DNA of 64,000 bases from Thalassotalea_B sp049613795 (GTDB lineage Bacteria; Pseudomonadota; Gammaproteobacteria; Enterobacterales; Alteromonadaceae). Positions 36,791 to 44,997 of the stretch are shown piece by piece. Under the pieces are notes generated by a model that had not been told where the DNA came from, made no database searches, and saw only the letters and a program-made list of their open reading frames with translations. How positions within the stretch are numbered: the first letter of the stretch is position 1; the number at the start of each line of letters is the position of its first letter. The stretch covers positions 19,523 through 83,522 of the forward strand of contig JBMZCX010000002.1 of assembly GCA_049613795.1 (NCBI GenBank). Reading direction: 5' to 3'. Made by a program: the position numbers and the translations under genes.

Positions 36791-37927
36791 TTATTTAGCC
36801 GCTTTTGACGCTTGTATAAGCTCAATAAAGTGATCGAACAAAGGTGCTGCATCTGCAGGTCCCGGGCTTGCTTCTGGATGACCTTGGAAACTAAAAGCTG
36901 GTTTATCTGTTAAATGAATGCCTTGAATGGAATCATCAAATAATGATTTATGAGTCACTTCAATATTTGCAGGCATGTTGTTTTCATCAATAGCAAAACC
37001 GTGGTTTTGCGCAGTGATCATCACTACATTGCGAGCAAAGTCTTTAACTGGGTGGTTACCACCATGATGACCAAACTTCATTTTCAATGTGCTTGCACCG
37101 CTTGCTAAACCAAGTAATTGATGGCCTAAACAAATACCAAATACAGGAATATCTGTCGTTAAAAATGCTTGAATTGCTGAAATTGCATAGTCGCATGGCT
37201 CAGGGTCGCCGGGGCCATTCGATAAAAAGATACCATCAGGATTCATTGCTAATACATCAGCCGCTGACGTTTCTGCAGGAACCACGGTAAGTTTACAACC
37301 ACGGTCAACCAACATACGTAAAATGTTACGTTTGGCACCAAAATCGTAAGCAACTACATGAAACTCACTGTTTTGTGGTGTAACATGCCCTTTTCCTAGC
37401 TCCCAGCTTCCTTCCGTCCACTGGTATTGTTCTTTAGTTGACACTACTTTTGCTAAGTCCATGCCTTTTAAACCCGGAAAGGCTTTTGCTTGCGCCAGTG
37501 CCGCTGACTCATCTAAAGATTCGCCCGCTAAGATACAACCGTTTTGTGCGCCTTTTTCACGTAAAATTCGCGTTAATTTACGGGTGTCGATATCAGCAAT
37601 ACCTAAAATATTTTTACTTTTTAAGTAATCGCTTAAATTCTGCTCATTTCGAAAATTACTCGCTAACAGCGGTAAATCACGAATAACTAAACCTTTTGCC
37701 CAAATAGTTGATGATTCTTCATCTTCACTATTCGTTCCTGTATTCCCTATATGAGGATAAGTAAGCGTAACAATTTGCTCTGCATAAGAAGGATCAGTAA
37801 GAATTTCTTGGTAACCTGTCATCGAGGTATTAAATACCACCTCTCCGACTGCCGTCCCTTCTGCACCAATAGCGGTGCCCTTAAATACAGTGCCGTCTTC
37901 AAGCACTAAAATGGCAGATTTAGTCAA
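36791..37927 (-). CDS. carA: Carbamoyl-phosphate synthase small subunit
   Basis: The 378-residue glutamine amidotransferase subunit has its catalytic nucleophile at Cys266 in PVFGICLGHQ and the His/Glu pair in FSFQGHPEASPGP. The start codon is TTG at 37927, with a strong GGAGG five bases upstream; no ATG is placed sensibly nearby, so TTG initiation is well supported. It is the first gene of the carAB operon. Confidence 0.96.
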   Translation of the reverse strand: MTKSAILVLEDGTVFKGTAIGAEGTAVGEVVFNTSMTGYQEILTDPSYAEQIVTLTYPHIGNTGTNSEDEESSTIWAKGLVIRDLPLLASNFRNEQNLSDYLKSKNILGIADIDTRKLTRILREKGAQNGCILAGESLDESAALAQAKAFPGLKGMDLAKVVSTKEQYQWTEGSWELGKGHVTPQNSEFHVVAYDFGAKRNILRMLVDRGCKLTVVPAETSAADVLAMNPDGIFLSNGPGDPEPCDYAISAIQAFLTTDIPVFGICLGHQLLGLASGASTLKMKFGHHGGNHPVKDFARNVVMITAQNHGFAIDENNMPANIEVTHKSLFDDSIQGIHLTDKPAFSFQGHPEASPGPADAAPLFDHFIELIQASKAAK

Positions 37928-38215
37928 TGTAACCTCCGTAAAGAAGAAAGAAACTTAATGAAAGAATAACTAAAACTTCATTCATTAAATACAAAAAGCT
38001 TTTTAATTAATAAAAGCACATAAAAATGTCAACAAATTGTAAACAACCCCTAAAAACTAAGAATTGATAAATTTTTGACAAAATCCACTTATTCTACGCT
38101 TAAGTGACGCTTTCGTCTAGCGTAAAATGTAAAAACTGTTACTTTTTTAGGTTTTCATGCTTAAACCGCTAAAAGTAGTACTTTGCTCTATTTTTGCCTA
38201 TAAAACATAGGCTGT
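37928..38215. other. carAB upstream region
   Basis: 288 bp without a gene. On the minus strand a TTGACA at 38032-38027 could be a -35 element, but no good -10 stands at the right distance. A small stem-loop GCCTAT/ATAGGC lies at 38196-38212 next to the dapB stop. No clear ArgR or PurR box was found. Confidence 0.4.
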
Positions 38216-39022
38216 TTACTCTTTCAAACCTAATACATCTTGCATATCATAATAACCATTAGGTGCATCATTTAACCAAAATGCTGCCCGCATAGCCCCT
38301 AAAGCAAAGGTCATACGTGAACTCGCCTTATGGGTTATTTCTAACCGTTCACCTAAATCAGCGAAAAATGCGGTATGTTCCCCAACAATGTCGCCCGCTC
38401 GTACCGTGGCAAAACCAATGGTGTCTTTATCACGTTCATCAGAGATTCCTTCGCGACCATAAACAGCTACTTTATTAAGATCTCGCCCTAAGGTATCTGC
38501 AATTACTTGCCCCATTTTTACCGCTGTTCCTGAAGGTGCGTCTTTTTTGAAGCGATGGTGTGCTTCAAAAATTTCTATATCAGTATAGTCGCCAATTGCC
38601 TTTGAGGTAATTTCTAATAGCTTAAAGAGTAAATTAACTCCTACACTGGTGTTAGGCGCTAATAAAACCGCCATATTTTTACCCGCATTTTCAATCATGC
38701 TGACTTGTTCATCACTAAAACCTGTTGTGCCAATAACGAGTGCTTTATTGTGTTGTTGGCACCATGCTATGTTTTCAAGCGTGGCCTCTATTGAGGTAAA
38801 ATCAATAAATACATCAGCGCCAACTAAGTTATCATTGCTGGTGACCGTTTTAATACCAATAGCGCCAATACCTGCAAGTTCGCCTAAATCAAAGTCGACG
38901 AATGAAGACGATGAACGTACACTACCGCCAATAAGCTCAATAGACTCATGTTCGTGTGCTGCTTGAATTAGGTTTCGACCCATGCGACCACTACAGCCTA
39001 GTATCGCTACTTTTACTTTCAT
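38216..39022 (-). CDS. dapB: 4-hydroxy-tetrahydrodipicolinate reductase
   Basis: The 268-residue lysine/diaminopimelate-pathway enzyme. The dinucleotide-binding loop is AILGCSGRMGRNL at the N terminus, and the catalytic motif EAHHRFKKDAPSGTA holds the His pair and Lys. The ending NGYYDMQDVLGLKE is typical. It lies 7 bp after an NTF2-like gene, so the two probably share a transcript, and it precedes carAB in the same direction as in related genomes. Confidence 0.97.
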   Translation of the reverse strand: MKVKVAILGCSGRMGRNLIQAAHEHESIELIGGSVRSSSSFVDFDLGELAGIGAIGIKTVTSNDNLVGADVFIDFTSIEATLENIAWCQQHNKALVIGTTGFSDEQVSMIENAGKNMAVLLAPNTSVGVNLLFKLLEITSKAIGDYTDIEIFEAHHRFKKDAPSGTAVKMGQVIADTLGRDLNKVAVYGREGISDERDKDTIGFATVRAGDIVGEHTAFFADLGERLEITHKASSRMTFALGAMRAAFWLNDAPNGYYDMQDVLGLKE

Positions 39023-39029
39023 CTTGTTA

Positions 39030-39461
39030 TTACTCTTGTTCGGGTGTTAATGCCAGTGCATGGGAAAACGTTACGCGGTTGTCTACTTCATGCGACATCA
39101 CATTAACAATGGTTATTTTATTATTTTGCTCAATTAATTGATAACAGGCAAAAAACTCAGCAAATACGGTTTTTTGGTCGCAGATAAAACGCCATTGGCC
39201 TCCCAATGTAGCCACCGCATCTGTAATTTTCGTATAGCTCACATCAGTAAAACTAAGAGCCGTAGTATTCGCCTCTTGTAATTGAGTAAATATTTGTGAA
39301 AATTCTTGTTCAAATTCAGTGTCAGTCGTTACTAACACTAACTTTTCTGGTGTGCTTAACGTACAGGGTAATTGATAATAGGTTTTCAATGCATTGAGAT
39401 CGTATTCTCGAAAGCACTGAATATATCCTTGAAGAAAAGCCTGTAACTTATGCTTATTCAT
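39030..39461 (-). CDS. Small NTF2/SnoaL-like protein of unknown function
   Basis: A 143-residue protein with no signal peptide. The pattern of an N-terminal helix, FREYDLNALKTYYQLPCTL, a central strand pair and VATLGGQWRF suggests the cone-shaped NTF2-like (SnoaL) fold, but I cannot name a family with certainty. It lies directly upstream of dapB with a 7-bp gap, so it is co-transcribed and probably co-translated. A polyketide-cyclase-like or ligand-binding role cannot be told from sequence. Confidence 0.7.
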   Translation of the reverse strand: MNKHKLQAFLQGYIQCFREYDLNALKTYYQLPCTLSTPEKLVLVTTDTEFEQEFSQIFTQLQEANTTALSFTDVSYTKITDAVATLGGQWRFICDQKTVFAEFFACYQLIEQNNKITIVNVMSHEVDNRVTFSHALALTPEQE

Positions 39462-39522
39462 TTATTTTACTTAGACGCTCTTATGCTTTGTATTGTGGTA
39501 CATAATAAATATTTTTACGTAT

Positions 39523-39547
39523 AAAAAAGCCCTCAATAGAGGGCTTT
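39523..39547 (-). terminator. Intrinsic terminator of the FKBP gene
   Basis: AAAGCCCTC/GAGGGCTTT stem with an AATA loop and a T6 tract on the minus strand, just past the FKBP gene stop. Confidence 0.88.
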
Positions 39548-39553
39548 AATTTA

Positions 39554-40177
39554 TTAGCTAACAATCGCTAATAATTCAACATCGAATACCAATGTTGCAT
39601 ACGGTGGAATTGCACCTTGAGAGCCACGTTCACCATACGCTAAGCTATAGGGTACATATAAACGCCACTTTGAACCTTCAGTCATTAATTGTAATGCTTC
39701 AGTCCAACCTGCAATTACACCACCTACTGGGAATTCAGCAGGTTGGCCACGATCAACAGAGCTGTCGAAAACATCGCCGTTAATAAATGTGCCGTGGTAA
39801 TGCGTACGTACTGTGCTTGCCGCTGTTGGCTTTTCGCCTTCACCAGTTGCTAATACTTCGTATTGTAAGCCTGATTCAGTTACTGTAACTTCTTCACGCT
39901 TAGCGTTTTCAGCTAAATACGCTTCGCCTTCTGCTGATTTTTCTTTCGCAGCTGCTTGCTCTAATTCTTGTAATTTTTGAGAAACTACAGAAAATGCTTC
40001 GTTTAAATCTTCATCTGAAACTTGACTTGCAGCATTAGCAATAGCATCAGCTAAACCAGCTTGTACCGCTGATACGTCAAAATCTTTAAAAGGGTTATTA
40101 CGTAACTGGTCACCTAATTGACGACCTACGCCGTAACTTACGCGTTGTTCAATTGATTCGAATGTATTTTCAGACAT
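39554..40177 (-). CDS. fklB: FKBP-type peptidyl-prolyl cis-trans isomerase (FklB-like)
   Basis: About 207 residues from ATG 40177 (MSENTFESIEQRVSYG, matching E. coli FklB; an upstream GTG at 40186 is not needed). An N-terminal dimerisation helix domain (about 1-85) precedes the FKBP domain (about 105-207) with VRTHYHGTFINGDVFDSS, FPVGGVIAGWTEAL and the active-site-lining YGERGSQGAIPP. It has no signal peptide, so a cytoplasmic FklB/FKBP22-type foldase is favoured over FkpA. Confidence 0.93.
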   Translation of the reverse strand: MSENTFESIEQRVSYGVGRQLGDQLRNNPFKDFDVSAVQAGLADAIANAASQVSDEDLNEAFSVVSQKLQELEQAAAKEKSAEGEAYLAENAKREEVTVTESGLQYEVLATGEGEKPTAASTVRTHYHGTFINGDVFDSSVDRGQPAEFPVGGVIAGWTEALQLMTEGSKWRLYVPYSLAYGERGSQGAIPPYATLVFDVELLAIVS

Positions 40178-40186
40178 ATGATTCAC

Positions 40187-40394
40187 TTATTGTTTAAGTT
40201 TGCGATAAAAAATTCGCGAGATAATAACATAAATATTAGGCCTACTGTAGTGGCTTTCCCCTCGATTTTGTTATTACTTATTAATTAATCATTAACTTCA
40301 AGTCGGAAGGTTATTTTTATTAGTAACGCTTGTTTGATTTGTTACTCGTAAGGTGGACATTATTAAGTTCAGCGTATTAAGTGTTTGCTAAAAT
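40187..40394. other. Gap between the FKBP gene and the cfa cluster
   Basis: About 200 AT-rich bases without a recognisable gene or repeat. It marks the boundary between the housekeeping block and the sigma-factor cluster. Confidence 0.4.
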
Positions 40395-40431
40395 AAAAAC
40401 CACTACCCTCTAAAAGAGAAGGATAGTGGTT
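40395..40431 (-). terminator. Terminator of the cfa operon
   Basis: A stem AACCACTA/TAGTGGTT with a further inner CTCT/AGAG pairing and a T5 tract on the minus strand, 7 bp past the cfa stop. Confidence 0.85.
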
Positions 40432-40437
40432 AAGTCA

Positions 40438-41664
40438 TTACTTTCTTGCAATTATATGTATCGCACTGGTTGAACGCTCTAAAAACGCACCTTCGCAATA
40501 GGCAAAGTAATATAACCATAATCGCTTAAAGGTATCATCGTAGCCTAGCGTACGTAATTCAGTCCAAGAGGCTAAAAAGTTATTTCTCCAGTCAGCTAAG
40601 GTTTTAGCATAGTCAATACCAATGTCTTCTATCTTCTCAACCACCAACTCTGTATGTGCTGTCATGTGATTAGAAAGAGCATTAATAGAAGGCAAAAACC
40701 CACCAGGGAAAACATAGCGTTGAATAAAGTCGACATTATTTTTGTAATAGTCGAAACGCTGATCTGCAATGGTGATGGACTGAATAAGCAACTTACCACC
40801 AGGCTTCAATCTATCATTACATTGCTTAAAAAAACTCGGTAAAAAGTCATAACCTACAGCTTCAATCATTTCAATAGAAACAACTTTATCAAAAGTGCCG
40901 GAGAGATCACGATAATCATCTTTTAACAGCGTAATTTTATCTGATAATGCGAGTTGTTCAATACGCGCTTTAGCATAAGCATGTTGTGCATCTGAGATTG
41001 TCGTTGTAGTAACTTTACAGCCGTAGTGCTGAGCAGCATAAATTGCTAGCCCTCCCCAACCCGTACCTATTTCTAATAAATGGTCATCTGCTTTAAGAGA
41101 TAAGCGCTGGCATATAGTTTCAAGTTTATTAAGTTGTGCTTGAGCCAGTGATGAGCTTTCATCTGGGTAAATTGCCGATGAATACATCATTTCGGGATCT
41201 AAGAAGCGCGTATACAGTTCATTTCCTAAATCATAGTGAGCTAAGATATTTTTCTTTGAACCCGATTGAGTATTTTTATTTTGCCAATGCATTACTGCAT
41301 TTTTTATTTTATTTACCCATGACTTATTCGCTTCTAATGTATCTGTTTCTTGCTGAGCCTTAGCAAATATTCGAATAACGTTGGTTAAATTAGGGCTACT
41401 CCATTTGTTATTAATAAATGCTTCCGCCGCCCCAATACTGCCTCCTTTAACAAAATCACGGTACACACTCATATCATGAATATATATTTTACCTTTGACA
41501 GTATTGCTTTTAGTGTGGTTAGGGTAAAAATTATGCTCAGTACCTTCAACAACTTCAAGCTGTCCGTAGTTTAGTTTTTGAAAAACAGAAAGCACAATTG
41601 CTCGGCATCGTTTATCAAACCACTTTAATTCTTTTACTGCTGTTACCGTTTCTAGTTTTTCCAT
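40438..41664 (-). CDS. cfa: Cyclopropane-fatty-acyl-phospholipid synthase family
   Basis: The 408-residue SAM-dependent enzyme methylenates or methylates double bonds of phospholipid acyl chains. The SAM loop is LEIGTGWGGLAIYAA, the family motif AHYDLGNELYTRFLDPEMMYSSA is upstream of it, and the C terminus has RLWLYYFAYCEGAF. It is the last gene of a run photolyase-NTF2-SDR-flavin oxidoreductase-DUF1365-cfa. In Rhodobacter a related enzyme under sigma-E control acts in the route to furan fatty acids, so methyl branching rather than cyclopropane formation is possible. Confidence 0.92.
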   Translation of the reverse strand: MEKLETVTAVKELKWFDKRCRAIVLSVFQKLNYGQLEVVEGTEHNFYPNHTKSNTVKGKIYIHDMSVYRDFVKGGSIGAAEAFINNKWSSPNLTNVIRIFAKAQQETDTLEANKSWVNKIKNAVMHWQNKNTQSGSKKNILAHYDLGNELYTRFLDPEMMYSSAIYPDESSSLAQAQLNKLETICQRLSLKADDHLLEIGTGWGGLAIYAAQHYGCKVTTTTISDAQHAYAKARIEQLALSDKITLLKDDYRDLSGTFDKVVSIEMIEAVGYDFLPSFFKQCNDRLKPGGKLLIQSITIADQRFDYYKNNVDFIQRYVFPGGFLPSINALSNHMTAHTELVVEKIEDIGIDYAKTLADWRNNFLASWTELRTLGYDDTFKRLWLYYFAYCEGAFLERSTSAIHIIARK

Positions 41665-41709
41665 AAAATACCCTTACCTTTTCGGTGACATATCTATTTT
41701 AATTGTTGT

Positions 41710-42486
41710 TCAGCTATTATTTTTTTGATAACCAAGAAAAGGCACTCGTTTCATGAGTAACTTTAATGCTTGCCAATATATACCGATAACAATTTTTAAT
41801 GTCATTACCGGTAGCTGGCACCACAGTTTAAGTAAACTTAACTTTGTTAATGGCTTTTTTTTAAGTCGTAAACTTGCATCAAAAAGCGTTTCATTCTGAT
41901 TGCTTTTATGATTTCGTCGTTTATTTTTTATGTTAATCAATACCGTCTCTTTTTCATGAGAAGGTGGTTTAACATGCCAAAAATACGACATATTTAAATC
42001 CATAAAAGGTGATACTTGAAATACCTTTTGGGTTTCTATATCGCTAGCTGTTAATAAATCGACTAAATAATAATGTCTTTCGTTCCACGGCGTATTACTT
42101 ACTTCGGCAAGCATTTGGGTGCAATGGCCCTTTTGATCGTAACAAAAATAAAAATTAGCTGGGCTAAAGTACAAACCGAAACATCTAACTTGCACTAACA
42201 TTACAATATGTTGAATGTCGTCATGTCCATTTAATGCCTGTACTTTATCCTTAATACGTAAGCGAAGTGATTTAGGTTCACCTCTTAAGTAATCTTTTTC
42301 AAAAAAACGCAATGGATGAAACCAAGAAAAGCCAAGTATGCCTACTCCCTTATTTTTATTTTCTACATCCTCAATGGCTAATGCCAACATAAACAAGGTA
42401 TAGTTGAAACTATGCTTTTTGGGGCTAAAGCGCCGATGGGTGACGCTTCCAACATATAAATGACTATGAGCAAATGGTTTTGTCAT
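41710..42486 (-). CDS. DUF1365 family protein
   Basis: A 258-residue protein with the DUF1365 pattern: SHLYVGSVTHRRFSPKKHSF at the N terminus, FSPANFYFCYD in the middle and a hydrophobic, basic C terminus. The family has no proven activity but nearly always sits between a flavin amine-oxidase-like gene and a cyclopropane synthase, as here (6 bp after the former, 45 bp before the latter). It probably acts in the same lipid modification. No signal peptide. Confidence 0.88.
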   Translation of the reverse strand: MTKPFAHSHLYVGSVTHRRFSPKKHSFNYTLFMLALAIEDVENKNKGVGILGFSWFHPLRFFEKDYLRGEPKSLRLRIKDKVQALNGHDDIQHIVMLVQVRCFGLYFSPANFYFCYDQKGHCTQMLAEVSNTPWNERHYYLVDLLTASDIETQKVFQVSPFMDLNMSYFWHVKPPSHEKETVLINIKNKRRNHKSNQNETLFDASLRLKKKPLTKLSLLKLWCQLPVMTLKIVIGIYWQALKLLMKRVPFLGYQKNNS

Positions 42487-42492
42487 GGCGAC

Positions 42493-43758
42493 CTAGCCCT
42501 CATACTCTAAAAAGCAATGAAAACGTTTAGCAACTTCAACCGCGCTTTTTACACCGTCTTCATGAAATCCACTGTGCCAATACGCACCTGCAAAGTGAGT
42601 ACGATTAACGCCACAAATAACACGCCTTTTCTTTTGCGCTGCAATCGATTCAGTCGAGAAAATAGGATGATGATAAAGGTACTCTCCGATCACTTTTTGA
42701 GGGTTAATTGCTTCTTTTTGATTTAAGGTGACACAAAAAGTTTCAGCACTGTTAATACCTTGCAGGATATTCATATTGTAAGTAACACTTGCCGCTTTGT
42801 GTCGATCTTCACTTAGTTGATAATTCCAACTTGCCCAAGCATTTTTTCTTTCAGGAAGTAGAGCCTTATCGGTGTGTAAAACCACAGAGTTCTCACTGTA
42901 GGGCATCGCTGAAAGAATATTTTTTTCATCTTCACTTGCATCAGACAGTAGCGCGAGAGCTTGATCAGAATGGCAAGCGATAACAACATCATCAAAAACT
43001 TCACTGGCAGCATCATTAAAGTGCAGCTCTACTTTATGTTCAGTTCGTGTAATCGCACGAATGTTTGCATTTAATTTAATATTATTTTCAAAAGGCTTAC
43101 ACAGTGGTAACAAATAGCTACGTGAACCATTAGGAATTACATACCACTGAGGCCTATCAGTTATATTTAGTAAGCCATGATTATGAAAAAATTGAACAAA
43201 AAATTTAAATTCAAAAGACTCCATTTGCGCTAATGAGCTAGACCAAATTGCTGCTCCCATCGGCAATATGTAATGTTCTGCAAAAAAATGGCTAAATTGA
43301 TTCTCTTTTAAAAACTGGCCGAGTGTATAACCACTGATATAGTCGTCGTTATTAAAGATAAGCTTACAATGTTTATTGAATCTTAAGATCTCTTTGATCA
43401 ACAACCAAAATTTCGGTCTCAAGATATTTCTTCTTTGTGCAAATAAGGTGTTTAAGTTGTGGCCATTATATTCCAGTCCCGTCTGACAATTATGGACAGA
43501 AAAGCTCATTTCTGTTGCTTGCTGACTAATGCCTATTTCAGACAACAACGCTAAAAAATTAGGGTATGTTTTATCATTAAATACGATGAACCCGGTATCT
43601 ATAGCGTAGCTCGCACCACCTTTTTCAACATCTACCGTGGCAGTATGTCCTCCTATACGATCATTTTTTTCATATACTGTGACATTATGTTTTTTAGACA
43701 ACAAATACGCCGCGGTTAAGCCTGATATACCTGAACCTATAATTGCTATGTTTTTCAT
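42493..43758 (-). CDS. FAD-dependent amine-oxidase-like oxidoreductase
   Basis: About 421 residues from ATG 43758, which overlaps the SDR stop in an ATGA arrangement; an earlier in-frame Met adds only 11 poor residues. The FAD loop IAIIGSGISGLTAAYLL opens the protein and YEKNDRIGGHTATV follows. The C terminus has GAYWHSGFHEDGVKSAVEVA. Proteins of this type next to cfa/DUF1365 are annotated as amine oxidases, but in Rhodobacter a related flavoprotein desaturates methylated fatty acids. A lipid dehydrogenase role is therefore a reasonable inference. Confidence 0.9.
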   Translation of the reverse strand: MKNIAIIGSGISGLTAAYLLSKKHNVTVYEKNDRIGGHTATVDVEKGGASYAIDTGFIVFNDKTYPNFLALLSEIGISQQATEMSFSVHNCQTGLEYNGHNLNTLFAQRRNILRPKFWLLIKEILRFNKHCKLIFNNDDYISGYTLGQFLKENQFSHFFAEHYILPMGAAIWSSSLAQMESFEFKFFVQFFHNHGLLNITDRPQWYVIPNGSRSYLLPLCKPFENNIKLNANIRAITRTEHKVELHFNDAASEVFDDVVIACHSDQALALLSDASEDEKNILSAMPYSENSVVLHTDKALLPERKNAWASWNYQLSEDRHKAASVTYNMNILQGINSAETFCVTLNQKEAINPQKVIGEYLYHHPIFSTESIAAQKKRRVICGVNRTHFAGAYWHSGFHEDGVKSAVEVAKRFHCFLEYEG

Positions 43759-44480
43759 GACGCATCGTCCTTTGTTATTATTTTTTGCCAAACAGGTGTT
43801 GGAAGAAAAGAAAGTGCTTTTAATAAAAGCGTTAATCGTTTTGGAAAATGTAAGTATTTTTTCTTTTTATCTACACCATTAACAATACGCTGTGCAGCTT
43901 GGTCGCTGGTAATAAGAAATGGCATGTTAAATGTATTTTTATCAGTTAATGGCGTTTTAACAAAGCCTGGGTGTACTAAAGTTACCCCAATATCGTGTTT
44001 GAGTAAGTCAACTCTTAAGCTATTAGCTAAGTAGTCCATACCCGCTTTTGATGCGCCATAAGCTTGACTTCGAGGAAAGGGTAAAATAGTCGCGCTCGAG
44101 CTAATAAAAACAACTTGCCCACCCTTTTTAAGCTTTTTTAAAAAATATTGTAACAATGCCCCATTAGCAGACAAGTTGGTATTAATTATGTTTGAAAACA
44201 ACTCCCCATCAAAATCTATTACATCATCAATATAACGACAATCGCCCGCGTTTAAGATAAGAATATCAAGTTTACCTACTTCACTCGACGCCGTCTCAAT
44301 AGATTTTGGCGAGGTAATATCAAACAAACAAAGTTGATGCGCTACCGCTTTTAATCGAGATAGTTTTTTATTATCGCGTCCGCATGCAATAACGTTATCA
44401 CCACGTTTTGCATATAGCTCCACCAATGATGTTCCAATACCTGAAGTAGCTCCAGTAATAAGTACGTGTTTAGTCTTCAT
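43755..44480 (-). CDS. Short-chain dehydrogenase/reductase
   Basis: A 241-residue classical SDR with the nucleotide motif GATSGIG at about residues 9-15, LNAGD at about 76-80, the catalytic Ser in FISSSA and the YGASK tetrad Tyr/Lys near 141-145. It shares a 1-bp overlap with the upstream NTF2-like gene and a 4-bp ATGA overlap with the flavin oxidoreductase, so the set is translationally coupled. The substrate is unknown; a lipid or aldehyde intermediate is plausible from context. Confidence 0.92.
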   Translation of the reverse strand: MKTKHVLITGATSGIGTSLVELYAKRGDNVIACGRDNKKLSRLKAVAHQLCLFDITSPKSIETASSEVGKLDILILNAGDCRYIDDVIDFDGELFSNIINTNLSANGALLQYFLKKLKKGGQVVFISSSATILPFPRSQAYGASKAGMDYLANSLRVDLLKHDIGVTLVHPGFVKTPLTDKNTFNMPFLITSDQAAQRIVNGVDKKKKYLHFPKRLTLLLKALSFLPTPVWQKIITKDDAS

Positions 44481-44941
44481 TAGCGAGCCGCCTTCATTTT
44501 AATCCATTTAGTTAATTGGCCAAAAACAGGTATTTGTTCATATAACATTGCGCCTAAATCAAGGTAATCACGGTGGTATATCACTTTATGCCCATCCCCT
44601 TTGATTAAAGAATTTCCATAAACAGTAACCAATTGACCTTTATTTAATTTGCTATGTTGATAAGTCATTTTCCAATAAATAGCGGCCTGCTCCTTTGAAG
44701 CAATCACATTTTCAATAACAAAATCACAAGTTGATAAATTTTGATAAAGGCTTTTAAAGTATTGATGCAGAGCGTCAATGCCTTCTACTTGATGCATAGG
44801 ATCAATAAAAGTGACATTAGGGTGGTAAACGTCAGACAGCAACTCTAAGTTTTTTATCGTAAGTGATTGGTATATACCTACAAATTTTACCAGCCAACGT
44901 TGATGCTCTAACGAGCCTGTATTTAACACGAATTTTTGCAT
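44480..44941 (-). CDS. NTF2-like (SnoaL) protein in the photolyase-cfa run
   Basis: A 153-residue protein with an NTF2-like pattern: YQSLTIKNLELLSDVYHPNVTFIDPMHQVEGIDALHQYF followed by strands and a YGNSLIKGDGHKVIYHRDYLDLG ending. No signal peptide. Members often stand next to SDR and amine-oxidase genes in sigma-E/ChrR clusters. Its stop overlaps the SDR start by one base. The function is unknown; the cone fold could bind a small hydrophobic ligand. Confidence 0.82.
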   Translation of the reverse strand: MQKFVLNTGSLEHQRWLVKFVGIYQSLTIKNLELLSDVYHPNVTFIDPMHQVEGIDALHQYFKSLYQNLSTCDFVIENVIASKEQAAIYWKMTYQHSKLNKGQLVTVYGNSLIKGDGHKVIYHRDYLDLGAMLYEQIPVFGQLTKWIKMKAAR

Positions 44942-44997
44942 TACTAATTACCATTGATGAAAGTTTAAATAAGGCTGGGTTTAAACCCGCCTGCTCA

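Noticed and set aside
37928..38215. ArgR box or full -35/-10 promoter for carAB
   Set aside because: TGAAT-like pieces do not form the required spaced palindrome, and the TTGACA has no acceptable -10 at 16-18 bp.
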